Assembly (NCBI GenBank): GCA_023450535.1
Contig: JAEXGX010000012.1
Coordinates: forward strand, 1 to 13,670
Length of the DNA stretch: 13,670 nt
DNA from: Pseudomonadota bacterium
Lineage (GTDB): Bacteria > Desulfobacterota > Desulfovibrionia > Desulfovibrionales > Desulfovibrionaceae
Reading direction: 5' to 3'
The position numbers were made by a program, and so were the translations under genes. Positions within the stretch are counted from its first letter, which is position 1. The number at the start of each line of letters is the position of its first letter. A model generated the notes under the pieces. That model made no database searches, was not told the DNA's origin, and was given only the letters and a program-made list of their open reading frames with translations. Shown in pieces: positions 7,064 to 13,609 of the stretch.

Positions 7064-8263
7064 ATGATGCGTATTTTTTCCGGGCGAGGACGCGCCGCCC
7101 TTCTCGCCGGCATTCTGCTTTCTCTGGTCAACGGCATACTGTATTCATGGTCCGTCTTTGTCCTGCCTATTGAGCAATCCACCGGCTGGACGCGGCCGCA
7201 GACCTCGCTGGTCTTTACCTTTATCCTTGTCTTTTTCGGTCTGGGCATGATGACAGGCGGCTTCATCATGCGCCGCATCGGCCCACGCGCCACGGCGGCA
7301 GGCGGAGGAACCATGCTTGCGCTGGGTCTTGCGGGATCGGCCTTTGCCTCCGCGCCATGGCAGCTCGCGCTGGCGTATGGCGTCATTGGCGGATACGGCA
7401 TCGGCATGGCCAATATTGTGCCCTCGGCTGTGGCATTATGCTGGTATCCGGAAAAACGGGGACTGGTCTGCGGCATCATGGCCTTTTCTCTGGCCTTTGG
7501 CACGCTGGTGCTGGGGTCCGGCCTGGCCGGAACGCTCATCGCCATAGCGGGCGTCGCGAATACCCTGCTGCTCATGGCTGCGCTGGCTTTTGGCGCGGCA
7601 ACGCTGGCGAGCCTCTTTTTGAATTACCCGGAACAACGCGCTTCCTCGCGCACCATCCAGCCTCCCGCTGACGGAAACAGCCTGACCACCCGGCGGATGC
7701 TGGGCACACTCCGTTTCCGTCTGATCTGGCTCTGGGCCTTCTCCATTCAGGCAGGCGGACTCATGATCATCGGCCATGTGGTGCCCTACGCCGTAGAGCA
7801 GGGGGCTTCCACCACCCAGGCAGGGCTGGCCATGGGGGTTTACGCTGTGGCCAACGGCATCGGCCGCCTTTTCTTCGGCATGCTTTTTGACCTGAAGGGG
7901 CAGCGTATTTCCATGCTTGCCAACGTGCTCTGCATGATTGCGGGGTTGCTGCTGCTTGCCGCACTGCCCCTGGTATGGGGCTATGCGGGGCTGCTGCTCG
8001 CGCTCATTGTCATTGCCATCGCATTCGGGGGGACCATTCCCCAATTTTCAGCCTTCATTGCCCAAAATTTCGGTCCCGCCCATCTGGAAACCAACCTGGG
8101 CATGACGGCGACGGTATTTATTATTGCCGGGTTTGCCGGACCATATGCAGGAGGATGCCTTCAAGCCGCGACCGGAGGGTATGAAACGGCCATTCTTGCC
8201 GCCGCGCTTATTGGTTTGCCGGGAATCTTCGCCGTGCTCAGGCTGCCCGCCGCGCCTCGATAA
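7064..8263 (+). CDS. MFS transporter, OFA (oxalate/formate antiporter-like) family
   Basis: This is a 399-residue inner-membrane carrier of the major facilitator superfamily, with about twelve hydrophobic segments split by a polar loop around residues 200-220. OFA-type features are the TM1 sequence NGILYSWSVF at 23-32, the basic TM2-TM3 loop MRRIGPR at 69-75, and WYPEKRGLVCG at 127-137, which parallels the W-F/Y-P-x-K/R-R-G motif after TM4. The second half repeats the pattern (GRLFFGMLFDLKGQR). The ATG at 7064 has AAGG seven bases upstream; a second ATG follows immediately. It probably forms one transcription unit with the ASST-like gene, suggesting it moves that enzyme's substrate or product. 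Family members exchange small carboxylates such as oxalate and formate, but many OFA proteins have no known substrate. Confidence 0.88.
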   Translation: MMRIFSGRGRAALLAGILLSLVNGILYSWSVFVLPIEQSTGWTRPQTSLVFTFILVFFGLGMMTGGFIMRRIGPRATAAGGGTMLALGLAGSAFASAPWQLALAYGVIGGYGIGMANIVPSAVALCWYPEKRGLVCGIMAFSLAFGTLVLGSGLAGTLIAIAGVANTLLLMAALAFGAATLASLFLNYPEQRASSRTIQPPADGNSLTTRRMLGTLRFRLIWLWAFSIQAGGLMIIGHVVPYAVEQGASTTQAGLAMGVYAVANGIGRLFFGMLFDLKGQRISMLANVLCMIAGLLLLAALPLVWGYAGLLLALIVIAIAFGGTIPQFSAFIAQNFGPAHLETNLGMTATVFIIAGFAGPYAGGCLQAATGGYETAILAAALIGLPGIFAVLRLPAAPR

Positions 8264-8270
8264 AAATTCC

Positions 8271-8858
8271 TTATGCCCCCGGCCACGCCTTGCGTACGGT
8301 CTTGCCCACGGCATGCGCACGGGCCACAAATTCACCCAAGCCAAGGTATTCCCCGGCCAAGGGAGCATAGCCAATCGTATCCAGCCGTGCCGGGTCCGGC
8401 ACACCATCCTCACGCAGTGCCTCTTTTTCAACCTTGAGATCCATAATTTCCCCGACAAACAGGGTGTGCGATCCCAGCTCATGCGTATGTGTCAGGACCA
8501 GCTCCAGTACCACGGGGCATTCCGCCACAAAAGGCGCGTCCACATGCTGCCCTGCCACAGGAGTCAATCCCAGGGCGGCAAACTTGTCTTCCTGCCGGCC
8601 GGATACCAGCCCCGCAAAATCAGCCTGCGCGACCATGTTTTTCGAAGGCAGCCCTACACTGAACGCCTTGCGCTCCACAACCGCCTTGTGCGTCCAGGAA
8701 CTGCGCGCCAAGGACACGCAGAAACTCGGCGGCTGAAGGGAACAGATGCCCCCGTACACTGCCGTGGTCAGATTGGTGCGTCCGGAGCCGTCGTATGTAC
8801 CTACCAACAGTACCGGCAGGGGCAGACAGAAAGGCTGTGCTCCCAGAGAAACAAGCAT
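8271..8858 (-). CDS. Flavin reductase-like / flavoredoxin family protein
   Basis: This is a cytoplasmic FMN-binding protein of the flavin reductase-like fold, 195 residues, the usual length for flavoredoxins that relay electrons in sulfate reducers. Family features are the N-terminal PVLLVGTYDGSGRTNL strand-turn, AVYGGICSLQPPSFCVSL, the K/R-rich AVVERKAFSVGLPS segment and the C-terminal FVGEIMDLKVEKEAL strand. The frame continues upstream to 8978 inside the preceding gene, but the ATG at 8858 has AGAGG seven bases upstream and begins the domain correctly. That site overlaps the stop codon of the lytic transglycosylase gene, so the two are translationally coupled on the minus strand. It ends seven bases from the convergent MFS gene, with no terminator visible between. 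The precise redox partner is unknown. Confidence 0.87.
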   Translation of the reverse strand: MLVSLGAQPFCLPLPVLLVGTYDGSGRTNLTTAVYGGICSLQPPSFCVSLARSSWTHKAVVERKAFSVGLPSKNMVAQADFAGLVSGRQEDKFAALGLTPVAGQHVDAPFVAECPVVLELVLTHTHELGSHTLFVGEIMDLKVEKEALREDGVPDPARLDTIGYAPLAGEYLGLGEFVARAHAVGKTVRKAWPGA

Positions 8859-8862
8859 GATT

Positions 8863-9936
8863 TTACCTCTGTGAAATAACGGAGGAGGGTTTGGGAAGCG
8901 GACGGTTAACAGCGGGGCGGCCAGGGATTTCGCGGATTTTCTCTGAAAGCGCGAGAATGGTGTTGGCGTAAATGGCAAGATTGTTGTAACGGCGCAATGC
9001 CTTGATCTTCTGAGGTATGGACGAATCCTTTTTCCAGCCGTGCATGGTCAGATAATTGCTCAGGCTGGCCACGGCATCCGCCGGGTCAAAAAGATCAATG
9101 ATGCCATCGCCGTTGCCATCCTGCGCGAACATGGTGACACTGGACGGCATGAACTGGCACAAGCCCACTGCCCCGTAACGGGAACTGGGAATTTCAAACG
9201 GATCCACGCCGTTCTTGAGGCTGTATTGCAACAGGTGCCGAAGTTCGGCATAAGCCCAGTCCGCCTTGTCAAGCATGCGCTTACTGAGCCACTCCATCTT
9301 TTCAGGGGCATGATCAGGGAGAGAAGCCACCCAGTCCGGAATGGCCTCCGGACTACGGGAGGCCGCCATGCTCGCCAAAGTGACGAACGCGTTCTGATCC
9401 CCCAGGTAATCGCCCAGACGGGTTTCCACAAAAAGCAGCGCCGCCGCCACTTCCGTGGGCACACCGTACGTCTCTTCCGCCGCGTGAAAGGCCGGAGCAT
9501 ACATATTGATGAAGGAACGGCAACGCCGGGCATTGGCATCAGTCACCACGCCCTTGTACCAGGGCTTGGGAATGGGTTCGCCTCCCTCCACAGCAGAAGC
9601 CTGTTCCTTGCTTTTTGGTTTGGGAAAATATTTACTGTTATACAGTTCATGTACCTTGTGCCCCATGGGGTCCTGCGATAATTGCTCACCCAGACGCACA
9701 AAAAGCCATGAAATCTCCTGTCCGGAGATGCCGTCAGCTTCAAGCTGGACAAGCAGGGGACGCCATACTTCCGGCACATTTTCCAGGGTAACGGTCGCGC
9801 CTTCAAGTTTCCTTTCAAGCGCGGGAGGCGGCGGAGCCGCTTCCTCCGGCCCTGCATCGCCCGCGCGCGAACAAGAGCCCGCGACGAGGCATAGCGGCAG
9901 AACCAGAAACAGGCGGAACCAGGATCCTCGCGTCAT
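8863..9936 (-). CDS. MltB-like lytic murein transglycosylase, probable lipoprotein
   Basis: This is an SLT_2/MltB-family enzyme that would cleave the glycan strands of peptidoglycan in the periplasm, 357 residues. The N-terminus (MTRGSWFRLFLVLPLCLVAGSC) looks like a lipoprotein signal with Cys22 as the lipidated residue, though the lipobox is not canonical (Ala-Gly-Ser before Cys). A Pro-rich linker follows. The catalytic domain contains FVETRLGDYLG with the expected acid E171, and RYGAVGLCQFMPSS at about 253-266, close to the MltB GxxGxxQFMPSS block. D-G-N-G-D-G at 273-278 recalls the EF-hand Ca2+ site of Slt35. Starts at 9954 (TTG) and 9951 exist, but the ATG at 9936 has AAAGGTG at good spacing and gives the better signal peptide. 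It is first of a two-gene unit with the flavoredoxin-like gene; a copy of the dispersed repeat lies in its leader. Confidence 0.88.
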   Translation of the reverse strand: MTRGSWFRLFLVLPLCLVAGSCSRAGDAGPEEAAPPPPALERKLEGATVTLENVPEVWRPLLVQLEADGISGQEISWLFVRLGEQLSQDPMGHKVHELYNSKYFPKPKSKEQASAVEGGEPIPKPWYKGVVTDANARRCRSFINMYAPAFHAAEETYGVPTEVAAALLFVETRLGDYLGDQNAFVTLASMAASRSPEAIPDWVASLPDHAPEKMEWLSKRMLDKADWAYAELRHLLQYSLKNGVDPFEIPSSRYGAVGLCQFMPSSVTMFAQDGNGDGIIDLFDPADAVASLSNYLTMHGWKKDSSIPQKIKALRRYNNLAIYANTILALSEKIREIPGRPAVNRPLPKPSSVISQR

Positions 9937-10039
9937 ATCTTCACCTTTCATCAATGCGGCTCAACCTTCCTAGCGCAGTTTACCATTGAAATCATACATA
10001 GCCGGGACACTATGTTCCAGCCCGCAGGTTTCACGCTTT

Positions 10040-10082
10040 CGCCGGAGCTTTACGCCGCAAGTGAATTGCGGCTACTCCGGCG
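10040..10082. other. Compound hairpin beside repeat copy 2
   Basis: An outer stem CGCCGGAG (10040-10047) with CTCCGGCG (10075-10082) encloses an inner stem GCCGCAA (10054-10060) with TTGCGGC (10066-10072) and a five-base loop. The outer right arm and inner right arm lie in the 34-bp repeat core, while the left arms lie mostly outside it, so this fold is specific to copy 2 and competes with the core's own dyad. No T tract follows on either side. Confidence 0.55.
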
Positions 10083-10111
10083 TCGCGGCGGAGTCTCGCT
10101 TCCTTCGACTC
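10057..10111 (-). repeat. Inverted dispersed repeat, copy 2 (upstream of lytic transglycosylase gene)
   Basis: The core 10066-10099 is the exact reverse complement of 5709-5742; similarity covers about 55 bases. Read on the minus strand it keeps the GGAGTC (10112-10107) / GACTCC (10095-10090) stem with an 11-base loop. The loop differs from copy 1 at several bases while the stem does not. It lies upstream of the minus-strand gene starting at 9936, in the same relative orientation as copy 1 to its own downstream gene. Confidence 0.85.
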
Positions 10112-10176
10112 CATGAATAAACAGCTTTCACATTGCATTTCATTCATTCCTCAAAGGGCCACTCGGTTCGATGTTC

Positions 10177-10190
10177 TGCGAGTTCTCGCA
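10177..10190. promoter_or_regulatory. Small palindrome TGCGAG-TT-CTCGCA
   Basis: Two perfect 6-bp arms around two bases lie 10 bases beyond the stop of the CI-like regulator gene. It could be a dimer-binding site or a short hairpin at the end of the regulator transcript. No T tract follows on the minus strand, so terminator function is doubtful. Confidence 0.25.
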
Positions 10191-10199
10191 AAATGGCAG

Positions 10200-11015
10200 T
10201 TACAACTCCCGTATGGCCCACAGACAACGCCCCACCATATGTTTTTCAAGCTCTTTCTCGGACATTTCAAAAGGCGGAAGCGACGTCTGATCCGCACACA
10301 GCAGAACTTTGTTCCCTGCGTGGGCGAAACGTCGTACAATCACACCCTCACCCGGCACATGCACCGCGAACAGCGCACCGGAAACAGGAATCTGATCCCC
10401 TGAATCTACCCCTACCAAAGAACAGGAACCAAGGGTAGTGTACATGGCCGGGCTTTCCACCCGAAAAACCAATATCCCTTCGCCCGCAAAATGCCGGGAA
10501 AGTGTCTCATACCCGACAATCGGAAAAATGGGCGTCTTGCGCCCCAAAGGCCACTCGCATTTCGTGCCATAGACCCGCACGGGCTTTCCGGCGTGCTCCC
10601 GCAGGCGCGCGAAATCCTTTTTTGCAAATTCGCCGAGCAATCCAGGAAAGGTGTCATCCTCCGGCGGGGGGGCGGGCCATTGTTCGTTCCCCAAAAGCCG
10701 CCGCAAACGAATAATCCAGGAAAGCGGCACTCTTCCGCGCTGCTTTGCGGCAGAGACAGTGGGCTGTTTTACCCCCAGAAGTTCTGCGAGATCCTGCTGA
10801 GTGACTTCTCCGAATGATTCCTTTACCTGCCTCATAAATTGGTCGAAATCCCGATCCTGCGTCACTCGCAGAGCTTCAGAATCCAATCCGTCCGGAGCTC
10901 CGGGCCGTGAGGCGACACGACGCTTTGCTCTGCACCCTCCTTCCCGTTTCGCTTCGCCCCGATTTTCTGGCGGAGCTTCATCCGGCTTGTTCCCGGACTT
11001 CCGCAACGCTCCCAT
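10200..11015 (-). CDS. CI-like HTH regulator with degenerate S24 peptidase-like C-terminal domain
   Basis: This is a phage-CI-type transcriptional regulator of 271 residues. After a basic, low-complexity tail of about 55 residues, a helix-turn-helix domain spans about 56-109 (VTQQDLAELLGVKQPTVSAAKQR, a CI-repressor-type HTH). The C-terminal half resembles the S24/LexA-CI domain: VESPAMYTTLGSCSLVGVD, then GALFAVHVPGEGVIVRRF. In active members the nucleophilic Ser sits directly before Met in a G-D-S-M-like motif, and Lys follows in a V-K-R-like strand. Here the matching positions are Ala190 and Arg228, so self-cleavage looks impossible. The ATG at 11015 has AGGAG four to five bases upstream and is preferred over a TTG at 11072. 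It lies 63 bases after hflC on the same strand with no clear terminator between. No other phage genes are nearby, so it is probably a resident regulator; targets are unknown. Confidence 0.82.
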   Translation of the reverse strand: MGALRKSGNKPDEAPPENRGEAKREGGCRAKRRVASRPGAPDGLDSEALRVTQDRDFDQFMRQVKESFGEVTQQDLAELLGVKQPTVSAAKQRGRVPLSWIIRLRRLLGNEQWPAPPPEDDTFPGLLGEFAKKDFARLREHAGKPVRVYGTKCEWPLGRKTPIFPIVGYETLSRHFAGEGILVFRVESPAMYTTLGSCSLVGVDSGDQIPVSGALFAVHVPGEGVIVRRFAHAGNKVLLCADQTSLPPFEMSEKELEKHMVGRCLWAIREL

Positions 11016-11078
11016 ACGACTCCTTATTGTGCTGAATCTCGCCGGGGCAGATTCCCCACCCCGACGATCCAATGTTAC

Positions 11079-11933
11079 CTACTGTTGCAGGGGCCGAAGC
11101 AGAGGACTGTCCGGCGTCAAGACGATACGCGTATTGTCCCGCAAGGATTTTTTCATGGCTTCCAGACTACGCTGGAAGGTGAAAAATTCTGGCGATTTGG
11201 TAAATGCCTCGGCAAAAATGCGTGCGGCATCGGCATCACCCTCACCGCGCAGGATCTGGGCGTCACGATTGGCTTCCGCCAGAATAAGCGCCCGCTCCTT
11301 ATCCGCAGTAGAACGAATTTTGGTGGACTCTTCCGCACCTTCGGAACGGTATTGCCGTGCCTGGCGTTCGCGCTCCGCCCGCATGCGCTCAAATATCGCG
11401 CGCAGGTTTTCCGCCGGAAGGTCGGTGCGCTTGATGCGGGCGTCCACAACTTCAATGCCGAATTCCTTCATCTGGGCGGAAGCCTGTTTCGTCACCGAGT
11501 CCATAATGCTGGAGCGAGCGCTGTCCACTACTTCCGTCAGGGTGTGGCGGGCCACGTAGGCACGCATCTGCGAATAAACCACAGCGTCAAGCTTGGCCTG
11601 AGCGTTGGGAACATTACGCACCGTGCGGTAGAATATCAACGGGTTCACAATGCGCCAACGGGCGTAGTTATCCAGTACTATGGTCTTGAGGTCGCTGGTC
11701 AGCGCCTCCGCCGGGCGGGCATCATAGTCAAGAATACGCGCATCGAACAGCACTACGTTCTGGAGGAAGGGAACCTTGAAGTGCAGGCCGGGACCGTACA
11801 CCCGATCCAGAGGTTTGCCCAACTGGAGCAGAATGGCCTGTTGGCTTTGGTGCACGACAAACAACCCCTGCCACACGAGCAGAGCGAGAATGACGACGAT
11901 CACGCCGCCAATGGAAAGAAATGACTTGTTCAT
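11079..11933 (-). CDS. hflC: FtsH protease modulator HflC (SPFH/band 7 protein)
   Basis: HflC forms the large HflK-HflC membrane cage around the FtsH protease and modulates degradation of membrane proteins. The 284-residue product has an N-terminal membrane anchor (about residues 5-27), then the SPFH domain beginning VVHQSQQAILLQLGKPL and including GPGLHFKVPFLQNVVLFDAR and LDNYARWRIVNPL. A charged, Ala/Glu/Arg-rich coiled coil follows (AIFERMRAERERQARQYR, ADKERALILAEANRDAQ), and then the usual C-terminal tail FFTFQRSLEAMKK and LTPDSPLL. Length and motifs are typical. Its ATG overlaps the hflK stop by one base (TAATG), with GGGGGG seven bases upstream inside the end of hflK. Confidence 0.96.
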   Translation of the reverse strand: MNKSFLSIGGVIVVILALLVWQGLFVVHQSQQAILLQLGKPLDRVYGPGLHFKVPFLQNVVLFDARILDYDARPAEALTSDLKTIVLDNYARWRIVNPLIFYRTVRNVPNAQAKLDAVVYSQMRAYVARHTLTEVVDSARSSIMDSVTKQASAQMKEFGIEVVDARIKRTDLPAENLRAIFERMRAERERQARQYRSEGAEESTKIRSTADKERALILAEANRDAQILRGEGDADAARIFAEAFTKSPEFFTFQRSLEAMKKSLRDNTRIVLTPDSPLLRPLQQ

Positions 11934-13345
11934 TACATTGCCCCCCTGTAAGCGCTGCCGTCCTGACGGGAGAAACGCGACGAGGTCTGCCCGCTTCTGT
12001 CTGAAGTATTGGTTGAGGCATTGACAGGAGCAGATGAAGAAGATGAAAGGGGCGAGGCCGGTTCAGAGAGAGATGAAGGACGCCCAGTTACTGCGGGAGC
12101 AGGAACGTTCTGCGGCAACAGTTTCCCTGTCCCGGAGAATCCCTCGCCCAAAGGCAGAAGGGGAAGCACACGGGAAGCGGCATCCGAGGGAAGCACCAGT
12201 TTTTCCATACCGGGCTGGCTCATGATGTCTTCCAGAGTTTCATACAACATACGCTTTTTCGTCACATCTTCCGCCTTCTCATATTCCCTGAGCACGGAGA
12301 GGAAACGCTGGGCTTCGCCCTGAGCGTCGTTGATGCGGGTCTGCTTATAGGCCTCGGCCTTGTTGCGGATCTCCGCCGCATCGCCCTGCGCCTTGGGCAG
12401 GATATCCCGGCGGTATGCTTCAGCCTCGTTGGCGAGGCGCTGCTTGTCCTCACGAGCGCTGGCAACGTCCTTGAACGCTTCGCTCACCTCGCTGGGGGGT
12501 TGCACGGCCTGCATCTGCACGGCTACTACCTGCACGCCCACGCGATAGCGGTCAAGAATATCTTGTAACAAATCGGTTACTTCGCTCTGAACCTTTACGC
12601 GGCCTTCAGTCAGCGCCGCCTCCAGGGTGGTTTTGCCGATAACTTCACGCATGGCTGCTTCCGCTGCCTTTTTAACCACCGCGTCAGGCTGCGTGACGTT
12701 GAACAGATAATCCACCGCGCCGTCACCCGGCTTGATATGATATTGAATATTGAACTGTACGTTGACCACGTTCTCGTCGCCGGTGAGCATGGCCGCTTCC
12801 TCATCCACGGCCTGCACCTGCCCCTGCTGAAATACGCCGCCCGAAGACCGGGAACGATAGCCCACCTCAGCCTGGCGCACCTGCGTGACCTTGGGCCGGT
12901 AGACTTCCTCAATGGGCCAGGGCAAATGATAGTGCGGCCCCGGATCCACAGAGCGATCATACGCTCCAAAACGAAGCACCACCCCGGCCTCATCGGGTTG
13001 CACAATATAAATACCGGAAGCCAGCCATACGGCAACCGCCCCAAGGGCCAGCCACTTCACCCCCGGCAGGGAGAAGGAGGCGACAAACTTGCGCGGGTCG
13101 CCCCCATTGCCTGAGCCGCCTGACGACCCGGAAGGGCCTTTTCCTGCGCCGTCACCTTTGCGCCCGATCAGAAAACGAAAGCCTCCGGCGCCGCCGGTTT
13201 CATCTTTGCGTTCTCCGCCAGAGCGTTCACCATTATCACGCGGTTCGTCCTGTCTGGTATCGTCGTCATGATCCGGTCGTCCGGCAGGACGCCACGGTTG
13301 CTGCCGCTGACGTTTTTCCTGAAGTTTATCCCAATCCCAAATCAT
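11933..13345 (-). CDS. hflK: FtsH protease modulator HflK (SPFH/band 7 protein)
   Basis: HflK is the partner of HflC in the FtsH-associated membrane complex. The 470-residue product starts with a cytoplasmic Gly/Pro/charged region (about 1-95), a single membrane segment at about 97-115, and then the SPFH domain: IYIVQPDEAGVVLRFGAYD, DPGPHYHLPWPIEEVYRP and NVQFNIQYHIKPGDGAVDYLFNV. A long charged helix follows (EDKQRLANEAEAYRRDILP, AEIRNKAEAYKQTRINDAQ). The C-terminus is extended by about 80 residues rich in Ser, Pro and Thr with a run of Ser, longer than in E. coli HflK. The ATG at 13345 has AGAGG seven bases upstream. It is first of the hflK-hflC unit, to which the CI-like regulator may also belong. 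Confidence 0.96.
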   Translation of the reverse strand: MIWDWDKLQEKRQRQQPWRPAGRPDHDDDTRQDEPRDNGERSGGERKDETGGAGGFRFLIGRKGDGAGKGPSGSSGGSGNGGDPRKFVASFSLPGVKWLALGAVAVWLASGIYIVQPDEAGVVLRFGAYDRSVDPGPHYHLPWPIEEVYRPKVTQVRQAEVGYRSRSSGGVFQQGQVQAVDEEAAMLTGDENVVNVQFNIQYHIKPGDGAVDYLFNVTQPDAVVKKAAEAAMREVIGKTTLEAALTEGRVKVQSEVTDLLQDILDRYRVGVQVVAVQMQAVQPPSEVSEAFKDVASAREDKQRLANEAEAYRRDILPKAQGDAAEIRNKAEAYKQTRINDAQGEAQRFLSVLREYEKAEDVTKKRMLYETLEDIMSQPGMEKLVLPSDAASRVLPLLPLGEGFSGTGKLLPQNVPAPAVTGRPSSLSEPASPLSSSSSAPVNASTNTSDRSGQTSSRFSRQDGSAYRGAM

Positions 13346-13609
13346 TCTATGTCCTCTGCGTATGAGCCCCCCCTATCCGGAGGGTTCTCAATCCCGACTT
13401 GTTTGACAAACGGTCTGGCCGATGTTTCAATTCCACATATTGCTACAGGTTAAGGCAGGATGTAAGCTCGGTCAAGGACAGCTTTCTTCATAATACCTAC
13501 TCCCATAATACTATGCAGGCCCCCGCCCCCCTTCCTTGCATGAAATACAGCGGAAACATACTGCGAACATAACATCCCGGCCCCTCCCCGGAAACAACGA
13601 GAAGACGAC
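13346..13609. promoter_or_regulatory. Divergent intergenic region between hflK and the phosphohexomutase gene
   Basis: This 264-base gap must drive hflKC leftward and the mutase gene rightward. On the + strand TTGACA at 13403-13408 is followed 17 bp later by TTCAAT at 13426-13431, a passable sigma-70 promoter; the -35 is embedded in a GTTTG-A-CAAAC dyad at 13401-13411 that could be an operator. For hflK no strong minus-strand pair was found (TTGACC at 13476-13471 has a poor -10). CATAAT occurs at 13489 and 13504 without good -35 elements. No gene or terminator was recognised. Confidence 0.3.

Larger units (their letters stand above)
9937..10199. promoter_or_regulatory. Intergenic region upstream of the lytic transglycosylase gene
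   Basis: This 263-base gap holds repeat copy 2, the compound hairpin at 10040-10082 and the small palindrome at 10177-10190, and must contain the minus-strand promoter of the transglycosylase gene. A -10-like TATGAT (minus strand, 9996-9991) has only a poor -35 (TGGAAC at 10019-10014, 17 bp away). If that promoter is used, the repeat lies upstream of transcription start; if transcription starts nearer the regulator gene, the repeat is in the leader. No intrinsic terminator with a T tract is visible after the regulator gene. No convincing short gene was seen. Confidence 0.35.

Noticed and set aside
8859..8978. Extended flavin reductase start at 8978
   Set aside because: The extension lies inside the coding end of the transglycosylase gene, while the ATG at 8858 has a good AGAGG site and matches the family N-terminus.
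10113..10403. Plus-strand open frame of 96 codons starting in the repeat-bearing intergenic region
   Set aside because: It runs antisense into the well-supported CI-like regulator gene, has no ribosome-binding site, and its translation has no recognisable features.
10200..11015. Prophage remnant suggested by a CI-like repressor
   Set aside because: Neighbours on both sides are housekeeping genes (hflC, lytic transglycosylase), and no integrase, structural phage genes or attachment repeats are visible; the transglycosylase is MltB type with a lipoprotein signal, not a phage endolysin.
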